From the NCBI RefSeq assembly GCF_009674685.1, contig NZ_WKJI01000002.1, forward strand, positions 124,001 through 188,000: 64,000 nt of DNA, given 5' to 3'. The translations under genes were made by a program, and so were the position numbers. This document shows positions 38,263-47,297 of the stretch, piece after piece (positions within the stretch are counted from its first letter, which is position 1; each line of letters opens with the position of its first letter). The notes below the pieces were generated by a model. The model made no database searches, had not been told where the DNA came from, and saw only the letters and a list, made by a program, of their open reading frames with translations. The DNA is from Pedobacter puniceum. Its GTDB lineage: Bacteria > Bacteroidota > Bacteroidia > Sphingobacteriales > Sphingobacteriaceae.

Positions 38263-39711
38263 TTAATTCTTTTGATATACCGGGTTTTTGGTTGGGAATA
38301 ATGCCTTTTCGCTTTTTAACCATCTGCTAAGTTCTTTTCCTAAGCTTTTGGCAATTTTAGGTTCTTTAGCTAACAAATTATTTCGCTCACCTATATCATC
38401 CTTCAAATTAAAAAGCTCTTCTTTGCCTGTTTCATACCAACGGATTAATTTCCAATCGCCTTTTCTAATGGCAGAGCCTGGGCTACCACCTTGGTTGCTA
38501 TAATGCGGATAATGCCAAAACAAAGCTCGTTCTTTTAAATCTTCTCCTTTTAAAAGTGGTAAAAGATTGGCACTACCTGTATGTTGTTTAGGCATTAAAG
38601 GAAGTTTGGCTGCTGCAAGTAAAGTAGCATAAAAATCGTTACTTATCACCGGAGTTTCGGTTTTACTTCCTGCTTTGATAACTTTGGGCCATTTCATAAT
38701 TAAGGGTTCTCTTATTCCGCCTTCATACAACCAGCCTTTACCTGCTCTTAACGGAAAATTTGATGTTGGCGTACCTTCATTAATAGCCAAACCACCATTA
38801 TCAGAAAAGAAAACTATGATGGTATTGTCTTCTAAGCCTAAGTCTTTTAGTTTTTGCATTACCTTGCCCACGGCTAAATCCATACCCTCTACCACAGCGG
38901 CATAAGTAGCATGACTTTGGTTTAAACGTAGTTTAAATTTCCCTTCTAAGCCAAATTCATCTTTTAAACCCATAGCCTTTTTCTTAGCCTCGTATTTTTC
39001 TAGCAAATCTTTTCTTCCGGCTAAAGGATTATGTACCGAATAGAAAGATAAAACCGCAAAGAAAGGTTCTGTGCTATTGGCTTGTATAAACTGATTGGTT
39101 TCTGTAGCCAATCTATCCGGCAAATGCTCTCCTACAGGGCCATCAGTTAATCGTGGGTTTTTATAAGGAGAGAAATAACTCTTAGGGCTTCCGCTGTGAT
39201 ATCCGCCTTTATTGATATCAAAACCTTGATGCTCTGGCCAAAAATCTTCGGTTTCGCCCAAATGCCATTTACCTGCAAAAAAAGTTTTATAGCCCGCACT
39301 TTTTAAAGCCTCGGCAATGGTTACTTCTTTTAAAGGTAAATCTTCATGATATGCTGCCGATAGCAATGGGTTGTTAGCTTTTGTTTTAAGATTTGCCAAT
39401 TCTTCATCGGGTTGCGGCGCACCAAACCAATTGGTGGCTTTTATACTGCTAGGATACTTACCGCTCATGATACTTGCTCTGGTTGGCGAACAAACTGGGT
39501 TTGCTGCATAGGCCTGCGTAAAAAGCAAACCATCTTGAGCCAGCTTTTTGATATTAGGTGTTTCGTAAAATTTGCTTCCGTAAGGTTCTGTATCTGCCCA
39601 GCCTAAATCATCAACCAAAAAAAATATAATATTAGGTTTAGTACCTTCTTGAGCCTGGGTAGCTAAACAGAAAACACTACATAAAGCAGTAATAATGGCA
39701 TTTCTTTTCAT
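38263..39711 (-). CDS. S1-family sulfatase (Cys-type)
   Basis: The 482-residue exported sulfatase has the metal strand PNIIFFLVDDLGWADTEPYG, modification motif CSPTR (Cys74, NPVCSPTRASIMSGKY), FFAGKWHLGE and IVFFSDNGGLAINEG. The CSPTR variant and the insert KKKAMGLKDEFGLEGKF distinguish it from the three other sulfatases in the locus. It is the last gene of the susC-susD-GH128-GH29-sulfatase run, 11 bp after the fucosidase, so desulfation of fucose is an attractive but unproven role. Confidence 0.94.
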   Translation of the reverse strand: MKRNAIITALCSVFCLATQAQEGTKPNIIFFLVDDLGWADTEPYGSKFYETPNIKKLAQDGLLFTQAYAANPVCSPTRASIMSGKYPSSIKATNWFGAPQPDEELANLKTKANNPLLSAAYHEDLPLKEVTIAEALKSAGYKTFFAGKWHLGETEDFWPEHQGFDINKGGYHSGSPKSYFSPYKNPRLTDGPVGEHLPDRLATETNQFIQANSTEPFFAVLSFYSVHNPLAGRKDLLEKYEAKKKAMGLKDEFGLEGKFKLRLNQSHATYAAVVEGMDLAVGKVMQKLKDLGLEDNTIIVFFSDNGGLAINEGTPTSNFPLRAGKGWLYEGGIREPLIMKWPKVIKAGSKTETPVISNDFYATLLAAAKLPLMPKQHTGSANLLPLLKGEDLKERALFWHYPHYSNQGGSPGSAIRKGDWKLIRWYETGKEELFNLKDDIGERNNLLAKEPKIAKSLGKELSRWLKSEKALFPTKNPVYQKN

Positions 39712-39722
39712 GAGTGATTAGG

Positions 39723-40790
39723 CTATTTTTTATTATCGGCTTCCAACATCTTACCCACTTGTAACAAAATTTCTTTGCTTTTTTCTGGTACTTTCCCATC
39801 TCCATCCGGACCAATATTTAGTAAAAAGTTACCACCTTTACCATTAATATCTTGCAACATTTGGTAAACTTTTTCAGGAGATTTCCAGTTTGAATCGTTC
39901 TTTTTAAAGCCCCAATTATCGTTTAAAGTGTAGCAAGCTTCCCATTCATAATCAACTGCACTATCAAAGTGAAATTGTTCTGGTGTACCGTAATCTTTGG
40001 TAAATGATTTTCTTTTGGCTACCCTGTTATTGATGATGATGTTGGGTTTTAATTCTCTAATATAGGTATACAAATCTAAACCATCTTCTAAAGTCCACCA
40101 GCCAACCCAATCTCCATCAAACCATATCAAATCAGTATTGTAAAGGTCTATTAACTCTTTAACCTGATTTTTCATGTAGTTAACATAAGCAGTTTTTTGC
40201 CCTTGTTTCATGATGTTGTTAGCCCAAGGCCATTCATCATCTTTACCTTTGTTAACACTATTTTTTTCTTGAGACGGATGATGCCAATCAAAAAGGCTGT
40301 AGTAAGTACCAAATTTAATACCGTGTTTACGGCAGGCATCGCTTAGTTCTTTTAAGATATCTCTTTTAAATGGCGAATTACCGACATCAAAACTGGTGTA
40401 TTTGCTATCCCAAAGGCAAAAACCTTCGTGATGCTTAGTTGTTATCACGATATATTTCATCCCAGCTTTTTTAGCCAGTTTTACAATAGCCTCGGCATTA
40501 AAATCTTTTGGATTAAAATGGTGTGCTAATAAGGCATATTCTTGTGGAGAAATATCAGCGTTAGCTTGTAACCACTCTGCGTATTTAGGAATACTTTCTC
40601 CTTTCCAAACCCCACCTAATTGGCTGTATAGCCCAAAATGAATAAACATACCATATTTGGCATCTTTAAACCATTTCATCCGAGTATCAAACTCTTCTTT
40701 AGTTTCTTGTAAGGGAGCTTTTTGCTGGGCGGATGTGAGTTGTATCGTGATTATAAAAGTCAGGATGACCATTAGGAAGTTTTTTTTCAT
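39723..40790 (-). CDS. GH29 alpha-L-fucosidase
   Basis: I start it at 40790 (signal peptide MKKNFLMVILTFIITIQLTSAQ, 355 residues) rather than 45 bp further upstream, where the extra residues would not form a signal. The GH29 barrel shows KYGMFIHFGLYSQLGGVWKG, ITTKHHEGFCLWDSKYT and nucleophile Asp of about residue 225 in LIWFDGDW, plus the C-terminal NFLLNIGPDGDGKVP. It lacks extra C-terminal domains. It hydrolyses alpha-L-fucosides, probably in the periplasm. A terminator-like hairpin separates it from the GH128 lipoprotein upstream, and a sulfatase follows after 11 bp. Confidence 0.92.
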   Translation of the reverse strand: MKKNFLMVILTFIITIQLTSAQQKAPLQETKEEFDTRMKWFKDAKYGMFIHFGLYSQLGGVWKGESIPKYAEWLQANADISPQEYALLAHHFNPKDFNAEAIVKLAKKAGMKYIVITTKHHEGFCLWDSKYTSFDVGNSPFKRDILKELSDACRKHGIKFGTYYSLFDWHHPSQEKNSVNKGKDDEWPWANNIMKQGQKTAYVNYMKNQVKELIDLYNTDLIWFDGDWVGWWTLEDGLDLYTYIRELKPNIIINNRVAKRKSFTKDYGTPEQFHFDSAVDYEWEACYTLNDNWGFKKNDSNWKSPEKVYQMLQDINGKGGNFLLNIGPDGDGKVPEKSKEILLQVGKMLEADNKK

Positions 40791-40841
40791 AAAATATGGC
40801 TTACTTGATATGATGAGGGTTTTAATTACACTCAAATAAAA

Positions 40842-40880
40842 AATGGTTCAAAAACAAAAAGTATTGTTTTTTGAACCATT
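40842..40880 (-). terminator. Hairpin terminator after the GH128 lipoprotein gene
   Basis: AATGGTTCAAAAAC (40842-40855) pairs with GTTTTTTGAACCATT (40866-40880). On the minus strand it is followed by TTTTTATTTG. It lies 14 bp past the GH128 stop, so expression of the fucosidase and sulfatase beyond it would depend on read-through or a further promoter. Confidence 0.78.
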
Positions 40881-40893
40881 AAAACTGGAAGTA

Positions 40894-42099
40894 TTATCTA
40901 GGAACTATATTAGCGCTAAATGATGGTACTGAAGTAATATCAGACCAAGTTTGTCCTATAGGAGTTAAAGTATGATTAGGTGCACCAGAAGATACAGGGT
41001 GCACAGCAGGGAAGAAATAAGCATAGCGCTCTACATAAGGTAATGTATTGAGGTATGCCGCAGATTCTCTCATAAAAATTTGATGTACATCGGCAGTTCT
41101 ATTAGGATTACAATTGTATTCTGTAAACCATAAAGTTTGATTAGGATACGCTGCTCTTACTCTTTCTATATAGTTTTTAAATCTGTTTAAAACGGCAGCA
41201 GCGGTAGCTTCTGGAGTAGATAAATTATTTCTTTCATTACCCCAATCGTACCAGTGTAAAGCAATAACATCTACTCTAAGTTTTTGTGCAGTTGCAGCTG
41301 CCATAAATCTTGGTAACCAATCTGTAGGGTCAAGAGCATTATCTTGCTCTACTGCTGGCGAACACATTCTTAAACCTGTTTGAAGCATCAATCTATACCT
41401 TGAAATAGCTGTATCTATATCAGGTATGTTAGATTGATTTCTATTATCAGGCTCATTAAATGATAAATAATGATCTATATTTTTTCTTGCTATAAAATCA
41501 AGAGCAGTAGCTGTAGTAGCAGAGCCTTTTCCCCAAGTCATAGGCACATGTTGCTTATTTGGTGCAGAAAAAGGATTTAAACTCCAATTGTAATACCATG
41601 CACTATTTATAGCATTAATATCATTTGCTACGACAAGACCAAGCCCTTTTTTTTCAACATTATTTATTGGTACAAATCTTACGAAGGAGACTTTATCTAC
41701 CAGTCTTTGCGGCAGATTTGCTCTAATATCACTTACAGCAGCTACATAACAAATAGATTCTCCTGTACCATTCTGATTCTCAGCCAGAACTGCCATATAA
41801 CCTCTTGGTATGTTAATAGATTTAATTTTATCATTGTAAGTAGCTGGTAGAGATTTAAAATTAATTGTACTTTGGCCACCAGAGGTATAGACAAAATATT
41901 CTTCTAAATCAAACTTTGGATTGGCTAAATTAGTGCCTTGTGAAATAGTTAAACCAGTAGTAACTGTAGAAGTTGGCGGTACTTCATCTGTTGGAGGAAC
42001 TACAGGCGCTTTTCTCACCTCTGCTTCTTTCTTAGAGCATGAAATAGCTACTATGCTAACTAAGCCCAATAAAATAAATGAGAGTTTTAAATTTTTCAT
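40894..42099 (-). CDS. GH128-type beta-1,3-glucanase lipoprotein with crystallin-like domain
   Basis: The 401-residue lipoprotein has its lipid-anchored cysteine at position 21 (VAISC) and a Pro/Thr-rich linker. A beta/gamma-crystallin-like domain at about 50-150 contains INIPRGYMAVLAENQNGTG and DKVSFVRFVP. A GH128/Asl1-like barrel has catalytic Glu216 (SFNEPDN) and Glu327 (WFTEYNCN). It is third in the susC-susD operon, where surface glycan-binding proteins or endo-enzymes usually sit, so it probably makes the first cuts in beta-1,3-glucan at the outer membrane. It parallels the secreted paralogue at 35047-37083. Confidence 0.88.
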   Translation of the reverse strand: MKNLKLSFILLGLVSIVAISCSKKEAEVRKAPVVPPTDEVPPTSTVTTGLTISQGTNLANPKFDLEEYFVYTSGGQSTINFKSLPATYNDKIKSINIPRGYMAVLAENQNGTGESICYVAAVSDIRANLPQRLVDKVSFVRFVPINNVEKKGLGLVVANDINAINSAWYYNWSLNPFSAPNKQHVPMTWGKGSATTATALDFIARKNIDHYLSFNEPDNRNQSNIPDIDTAISRYRLMLQTGLRMCSPAVEQDNALDPTDWLPRFMAAATAQKLRVDVIALHWYDWGNERNNLSTPEATAAAVLNRFKNYIERVRAAYPNQTLWFTEYNCNPNRTADVHQIFMRESAAYLNTLPYVERYAYFFPAVHPVSSGAPNHTLTPIGQTWSDITSVPSFSANIVPR

Positions 42100-42134
42100 A
42101 TCAATTTTATATTGGTTTACAATAAGATTAAAAC

Positions 42135-42177
42135 ATCTGTTTAGAGTTCAATCCATGAGATTAAACTCTAAACAGAT
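42135..42177 (-). terminator. Long hairpin downstream of susD
   Basis: ATCTGTTTAGAGTT (42135-42148) and AACTCTAAACAGAT (42164-42177) form a perfect 14-bp stem with a 15-nt loop, located 67 bp after the susD stop and 36 bp before the GH128 start. The minus-strand 3' flank is GTTTTAATCTTATT, a weak U-tract. It is likely an attenuator or mRNA-stabilising element that sets susCD expression above that of downstream genes. Confidence 0.7.
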
Positions 42178-42243
42178 TATACAAAGAGATATTAGGTTTC
42201 AAAATTCCTGAGAGTAACTCATTTTCCACCTACTTATACTTTA

Positions 42244-43797
42244 CTATTGCCATGCAGGATGCTGTACTAAAAACTGGTTAGCCTCAATCTCTGTCTGCGG
42301 AATAGCGAAAATCTCTGATTTTTTACCTTCATAAAGAGGAGCATAACCAGGAACATTATCTGCCGCCGCTCTAGCTACTGCTTGCTGCATTTCGCCCCAA
42401 CGTTTTAAGTCAAAAAATCTTAGACCCTCTAAAGCTAACTCAACACGTCTCTCGCGTCTTAAGATAGTTCTATAATCTTCTTGTGTTAATACGGCATTAT
42501 TAGCCCCCTCTACTTGTGCTATAGATGGCATACTCACCCTTGCTCTTACTTGATTAATTAATGGAGCTGCCTCTGCTGATCTGTTTAATTCAATCAAAGC
42601 TTCAGCTCTCATCAATAAAACATCAGCCCATCTAAGCACAATGAAATCTTGTCCTCCAGGATTAAATGGTCTTATACCGGTGGATGACGGACCGTTTCTT
42701 ATATACTTCTTACGGGCATAACCAGTAGCTGTATTTCCTGCAAAAGTTCTTAATGGACTTGTTAACCAAACATCATTTCTGAAATAAACAGTAGCAAGAA
42801 GTCTTGGATCTCTATTAGCCTTTTCGTTTGCTGGATTAAACAACGGAGAGGTAGTAATAGGTCTACCATCTGTACAATAGTATTCTCTTACTAAATTTCT
42901 CATTGGCTGTTCATTAACTCTCGGAATACCCTCAAAAGTTGCAGAAAATAGCTCCCCATTACTAGAAATTGCATCTTGAAAAAATCTTACAGAAAACACA
43001 ACTTCTCTAGAAAGCTCCCCATCTTCTGTAAATAATTGTGCATAACTAGTATTTAAAGAGTAACCTAAAGACAACATTTGTTGTGTTGCATCTAAAACTC
43101 CTTGATAATTTTTATTGTAAAGTTCAAACCTAGCTAATAAACCTAATGCAGCACCTTTTGTAGCATAACCATATTCGGCTGATGGATAACTAGTTGGTAG
43201 GTCAATTGCTGCCGCTTTTAAATCTTTAACTACCTGCTCTGCAACTTCTGTATATGTATTTTTAGGAACGTATGCTTCATCTAAACTTTGTACTTTTAAT
43301 ATTAAAGGAACATCCGCAAAATAGATAGCCAAATTCATGTAGAATAAAGATCTTAAGAATAAAGCTTGAGCTAGAAGTGTTTTCTTACTTTCAGCTGATA
43401 TTTTTGATAAAGGTATTTTTCCAATATTTTCTAGAGCTAAGTTAGCTCTTGCTATACCCCTATAACTGGAGTTCCATAAACCGTTAAAGAAACCTTTGCC
43501 TGGGTCCATATTACGTACCATGTAATCTCCAGGTCCTTCATATCTATAATTATTAAAAGCGTTGTCTCCAAAACAATCATACATGGGTAAACCTGCCGCA
43601 TTGGTTACGTTTAATGTCCCGCTGTATTGAGGTCTATCTTGTAAAGCATCGTAAATAGCATTAATGCCAAGTTTTGCTTCGGCTTCATTTTGCCAAAAGC
43701 TAGCTGAGGTAACAGCAACTAAAGAGCTTCTTTCTAAGTAGCTTTCTTTACATCCCGCAAGGGCAAAAAACAAGCTAACTATTAATGTCTTTTTCAT
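42244..43797 (-). CDS. SusD-family outer-membrane glycan-binding lipoprotein
   Basis: The 517-residue protein has a lipoprotein signal (LIVSLFFALAGC, Cys16) and the SusD/RagB fold: early tetratricopeptide-like helices (SFWQNEAEAKLGINAIYDAL, LAQALFLRSLFYMNLAIYF) and the conserved C-terminal RRERRVELALEGLRFFDLKRWGEM. It caps the SusC transporter and delivers oligosaccharides to it. It follows susC by 5 bp. The adjacent GH128 lipoprotein suggests a beta-glucan ligand, but the surrounding sulfatases and fucosidases leave other ligands possible. Confidence 0.95.
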   Translation of the reverse strand: MKKTLIVSLFFALAGCKESYLERSSLVAVTSASFWQNEAEAKLGINAIYDALQDRPQYSGTLNVTNAAGLPMYDCFGDNAFNNYRYEGPGDYMVRNMDPGKGFFNGLWNSSYRGIARANLALENIGKIPLSKISAESKKTLLAQALFLRSLFYMNLAIYFADVPLILKVQSLDEAYVPKNTYTEVAEQVVKDLKAAAIDLPTSYPSAEYGYATKGAALGLLARFELYNKNYQGVLDATQQMLSLGYSLNTSYAQLFTEDGELSREVVFSVRFFQDAISSNGELFSATFEGIPRVNEQPMRNLVREYYCTDGRPITTSPLFNPANEKANRDPRLLATVYFRNDVWLTSPLRTFAGNTATGYARKKYIRNGPSSTGIRPFNPGGQDFIVLRWADVLLMRAEALIELNRSAEAAPLINQVRARVSMPSIAQVEGANNAVLTQEDYRTILRRERRVELALEGLRFFDLKRWGEMQQAVARAAADNVPGYAPLYEGKKSEIFAIPQTEIEANQFLVQHPAWQ

Positions 43798-43802
43798 ACC
43801 TA

Positions 43803-46800
43803 TTAAAATTTAAGGTTTAAACCAAATGAATAAATTTTGTAAAGAGGGGTTAATCTATCTGTAGCTCCACCTCTTTCACGCTCTGGATCAAAATTTTCTA
43901 GCTTCGTGAAGGTTAAGATATTTTGTCCGCTTAAATAGAATCTAAGTCTAGATATTCCGTATTTTTTGGTTAATATTGATGGAATAGTATAACCCAATTC
44001 AAGATTTCTTAATCTTAAGAAAGAAACATCTTGTACATAAAAATCAGAAATAACAGTATTATTAACACCACCTAAACGTGGTAATTCTGTTGATGGGTTT
44101 TCTGGTGTCCATCTGTTAAGCCAATAAGATAATCCGTTATTTCTATCATCTGGCATTGGTTGTTGACCGTTACTATTTAAAATACGATCTAGACCATGTA
44201 CACCTTGAAAAGTTACAGCTAAATCTATCCCTTTATAATTGAAGTTACCACTAAAACCATATAACCATGATGGGTATGGATTACCAATTACTGTTCTATC
44301 AAAAGCATCAATAACACCATCTGGTACACCAGCAGGTCCTGATAAATCTGCATATCTAAAATCTCCGGGGCGTGTTAATGGAGAACCAAACTGTCTTGGT
44401 GCATTTGCTACCTCATCATCTGTTTGGAAAATACCCTCTACTTTATAGCCATAATAAGCGTTGAATGGCTGTCCTATTCTAATAATGTTATTACCACTAA
44501 TAGTTTCAACCCCTCTAAAACCTAAACTCGTAACCTTATTATCAGCAAATTTTGAAACGTTACCACTTAAAGTGTAATTAAACTCATTTATTTTTCCACG
44601 AAAACTAAAGTTTGCCTCAATACCTTCGTTAACCATATTAGCTGCGTTTTGCGCAGACAAACTGTTTACACCAATAGTAGACGGAATTGGAAAATTACTG
44701 TATAATACCTCAGAACTACTTCTTCTAAAATAATCTGCAGAAACTGATAATCTATTTTTAAATAAATCAGCATCAAGACCAATATCAAATTGTTCCACTT
44801 GTTCCCAAGAGATATTTGGGTTAGAAAGTCTTGTTAATGCTACGCCTGGTACTACTGAGCTTCCAACATAATAATCTAAATTAGTGTTTAAGTATTGCTC
44901 ATAAATATAATTATCTATGTTGTCGTTACCTGTAATACCCCAACTACCTCTTAACTTTAGTTCAGATAACCAAGTAAAATTCTTCATGAAACTTTCTTCT
45001 GAAATTCTCCAACCCGCAGAAGCCGATGGAAAATTACCGTATCTTCTATTAGGCCCAAACCTAGATGACCCATCTCTTCTAAAGTTAACCTCAACTAAAT
45101 ACTTACCTTTATAAGCATAATTAACTCTAGAGAAGAAAGATTGTAATGATTCCTCATTAGCACCACCTGCTACTGAAGGGTTTAAGACGCCACCTGCGTT
45201 AAATTCTTGTAATAAGTCTGATGGAAAACCTTGTAATGAACCGCTAAATGAATCACTTCTACCATAAATAACAGAATGACCGGCTAATACACTAACATCA
45301 TGATCTTTGTTAAAAACTTTAGCATATCTTAAAATATTCTCATTTAACAATCTATAGTTAAGATCTGTGCTATTAGATAAAGTATTATTTCCCGGAGCAG
45401 AAACAATGTCTCCGTTAAAATCAACAGTAGTAAATCTAGGTGTGAAATTAGACACCATTCCATAATTTAGATTGATAGCGCCACTAGTCTCAAAAGATAA
45501 ATTTTTAGTAATATTTGCTTTTACACCTATTCTTTCAGCAATGTTTATATCATCATTCGTATGATCTCCTAATTGGCCGGTTCTTAATGGATGGTTAATA
45601 GGATAACTAAAATTTACATTTTGATAAGAACCATCCACTGTACCGAATTCACCAGAAGAGTAATAAACAGGTATAGTAGGTGCAGATCTTTGGAATTGAT
45701 TGATGATACCAGTTTCACCTGTTATAGCACCAGCACCACCAGAAGGTCCTCTAAACTTGGTCCAATAAGTATTGGTAACGTTTGAAACTGTTAGCCAATT
45801 CTTTAATTTAGAATTGATATTTAAACTTAAGTTAAATCTCTCATTCTCAAACTTACCTCTTACAACCGCTTCTTGATTTAAATAACCTAAAGAAACTCTA
45901 AAGGTAGTTTTGTCGTTTCCACCTGCAAAAGATAAATAATGGTTTTGTATTGGGGCAGTTCTTAAGATAACATCAGACCATCTAGTATTAGAATACTGGT
46001 CTGGATTAGTACCATCAATAATAGCTTGAATATTAGCAGGAGAGTATCTTATAGGGGCATTTGCTCCATTCAAATTAATATCTCTTTCATTTCTTAAAAT
46101 AGCATAATCAACTGCGTCTAAGTATTCTGGTACAACCGTTACATTTTGAAAACCTTGGTAAACATTATAGCTTACATCCAAAGCTCCGCTCTTACCTTTC
46201 TTTGTAGTTACTACTATTACTCCATTAGCTCCTCTAGCACCATAAATTGCACTAGCAGAAGCATCTTTTAATACAGAAATAGTTTCAATATCTGAAGGGG
46301 CTAAATTATTGAAAGCTCCTAAACCACTGTATTGGATATCATCAATGACTACAAGTGGATTAGAATTCCCAAAAGTACCAATACCTCTAATAATTACTGA
46401 CGAAGCATCTGCACCAGGAAGTCCACTACCTTGAGTTAACTGAACACCAGAAAATTTACCATACATCAATTGTGCTGAATTAGTAACTGGAGTGTTTACA
46501 GCACTATCCAAACGTAATGTTTGTACAGAACCTGTAAGATTCACTTTTTTCTGTGTACCATAACCTACAACCGCAATCTCATCTAATACAGTATTAGATG
46601 AACGTAGCGAAACAGATAAATTTGTTTGGTTACCTACAGTAACAGTTTTACTATCAAAACCAATAAAAGAAAAAATCAAAATATCTTCTGGCTTAGCCGA
46701 TATTTTGAAATTACCATTTACATCTGTTAAAGTTCCAGCATTTGATTTTGAGATTTTAACACTTACCCCGGGTAGAGGTAGTTTATCGTCGTCTGAAACG

Positions 46801-46880
46801 ACTTTTCCGCTAATAACTTTTTGTGCCACTGAGGCCAAACTAGAAATTAACAGCAATACTAAGAAAGTATAAAACTTCAT
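43803..46880 (-). CDS. SusC-family TonB-dependent outer-membrane transporter
   Basis: I place the start at 46880 (MKFYTFLVLLLISSLASVAQ, a clear signal peptide), giving 1025 residues; an ATG 54 bp upstream would add a hydrophilic leader. A CarboxypepD_reg-like domain (ISGKVVSDDDKLPLPGVSVKI) is followed by the TonB plug (LRSSNTVLDEIAVVGYGTQKK and ASAIYGARGANGVIVVTTKKG) and a 22-strand barrel ending in LYKIYSFGLNLKF. It imports oligosaccharides across the outer membrane with SusD. No anti-sigma factor gene is adjacent, consistent with HTCS control. Confidence 0.96.
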   Translation of the reverse strand: MKFYTFLVLLLISSLASVAQKVISGKVVSDDDKLPLPGVSVKISKSNAGTLTDVNGNFKISAKPEDILIFSFIGFDSKTVTVGNQTNLSVSLRSSNTVLDEIAVVGYGTQKKVNLTGSVQTLRLDSAVNTPVTNSAQLMYGKFSGVQLTQGSGLPGADASSVIIRGIGTFGNSNPLVVIDDIQYSGLGAFNNLAPSDIETISVLKDASASAIYGARGANGVIVVTTKKGKSGALDVSYNVYQGFQNVTVVPEYLDAVDYAILRNERDINLNGANAPIRYSPANIQAIIDGTNPDQYSNTRWSDVILRTAPIQNHYLSFAGGNDKTTFRVSLGYLNQEAVVRGKFENERFNLSLNINSKLKNWLTVSNVTNTYWTKFRGPSGGAGAITGETGIINQFQRSAPTIPVYYSSGEFGTVDGSYQNVNFSYPINHPLRTGQLGDHTNDDINIAERIGVKANITKNLSFETSGAINLNYGMVSNFTPRFTTVDFNGDIVSAPGNNTLSNSTDLNYRLLNENILRYAKVFNKDHDVSVLAGHSVIYGRSDSFSGSLQGFPSDLLQEFNAGGVLNPSVAGGANEESLQSFFSRVNYAYKGKYLVEVNFRRDGSSRFGPNRRYGNFPSASAGWRISEESFMKNFTWLSELKLRGSWGITGNDNIDNYIYEQYLNTNLDYYVGSSVVPGVALTRLSNPNISWEQVEQFDIGLDADLFKNRLSVSADYFRRSSSEVLYSNFPIPSTIGVNSLSAQNAANMVNEGIEANFSFRGKINEFNYTLSGNVSKFADNKVTSLGFRGVETISGNNIIRIGQPFNAYYGYKVEGIFQTDDEVANAPRQFGSPLTRPGDFRYADLSGPAGVPDGVIDAFDRTVIGNPYPSWLYGFSGNFNYKGIDLAVTFQGVHGLDRILNSNGQQPMPDDRNNGLSYWLNRWTPENPSTELPRLGGVNNTVISDFYVQDVSFLRLRNLELGYTIPSILTKKYGISRLRFYLSGQNILTFTKLENFDPERERGGATDRLTPLYKIYSFGLNLKF

Positions 46881-46968
46881 ACGAAAATTAATTAGTTTAC
46901 AATCGAGTTTAATTGGTTGATGTAAACCTATCAATAGTATTTCAATCCGTTAGTATGAGTTAAATAGA

Positions 46969-46996
46969 TTGATATAAATTACACCCGCTTTTGAAT
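46969..46996 (+). promoter_or_regulatory. Reverse-oriented copy of the PUL direct repeat upstream of susC
   Basis: TTGATA (46969-46974) and TTGAAT (46991-46996) are exactly 22 bp apart, the second inside ACCCGCTTTTGAAT. The repeat points away from susC, whose start is 88 bp beyond the nearer hexamer. A variant -7 box TAGGTTTA (46930-46923, minus strand) lies between. Orientation differs from the other sites, so its role is less sure. Confidence 0.35.
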
Positions 46997-47150
46997 AGAA
47001 ACAACCCCTTCATCCATCTCATTACCTAGACCTAGAGCCCATTTATTTAGGAAACTGTTTAAGTAGCATCCTCTATAAAAGGACAAGAAAGAGCCATGTC
47101 AAGTATTTATTAGAAATTAACAAGTAAATAATAGGGTATTTATAGGAACA

Positions 47151-47231
47151 TAACAGGTTAATTAACCTTATAACAACCCTGTTATAACCCTGTTAGCACC
47201 CTGTTAGTACCCTGTTAGTACCCTGTTAGCT
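47151..47231. repeat. Tandem 11-bp repeats plus palindrome upstream of susC
   Basis: CCCTGTTA occurs five times with an exact 11-bp period (starts at 47177, 47188, 47199, 47210, 47221) within units of the form nACCCTGTTAG. An inverted copy, TAACAGG (47151-47157), overlaps a perfect 14-bp palindrome AGGTTAATTAACCT (47155-47168). It lies in the 417-bp gap between apbE and susC, about 270-350 bp before the susC start. The remainder of the gap contains no gene that I can see. Confidence 0.85.
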
Positions 47232-47297
47232 ATAGATTTAGACATCATAATACACAGGCTTTCTTGGCTAAAGAAAACAACATAAACTTATAGTCAA

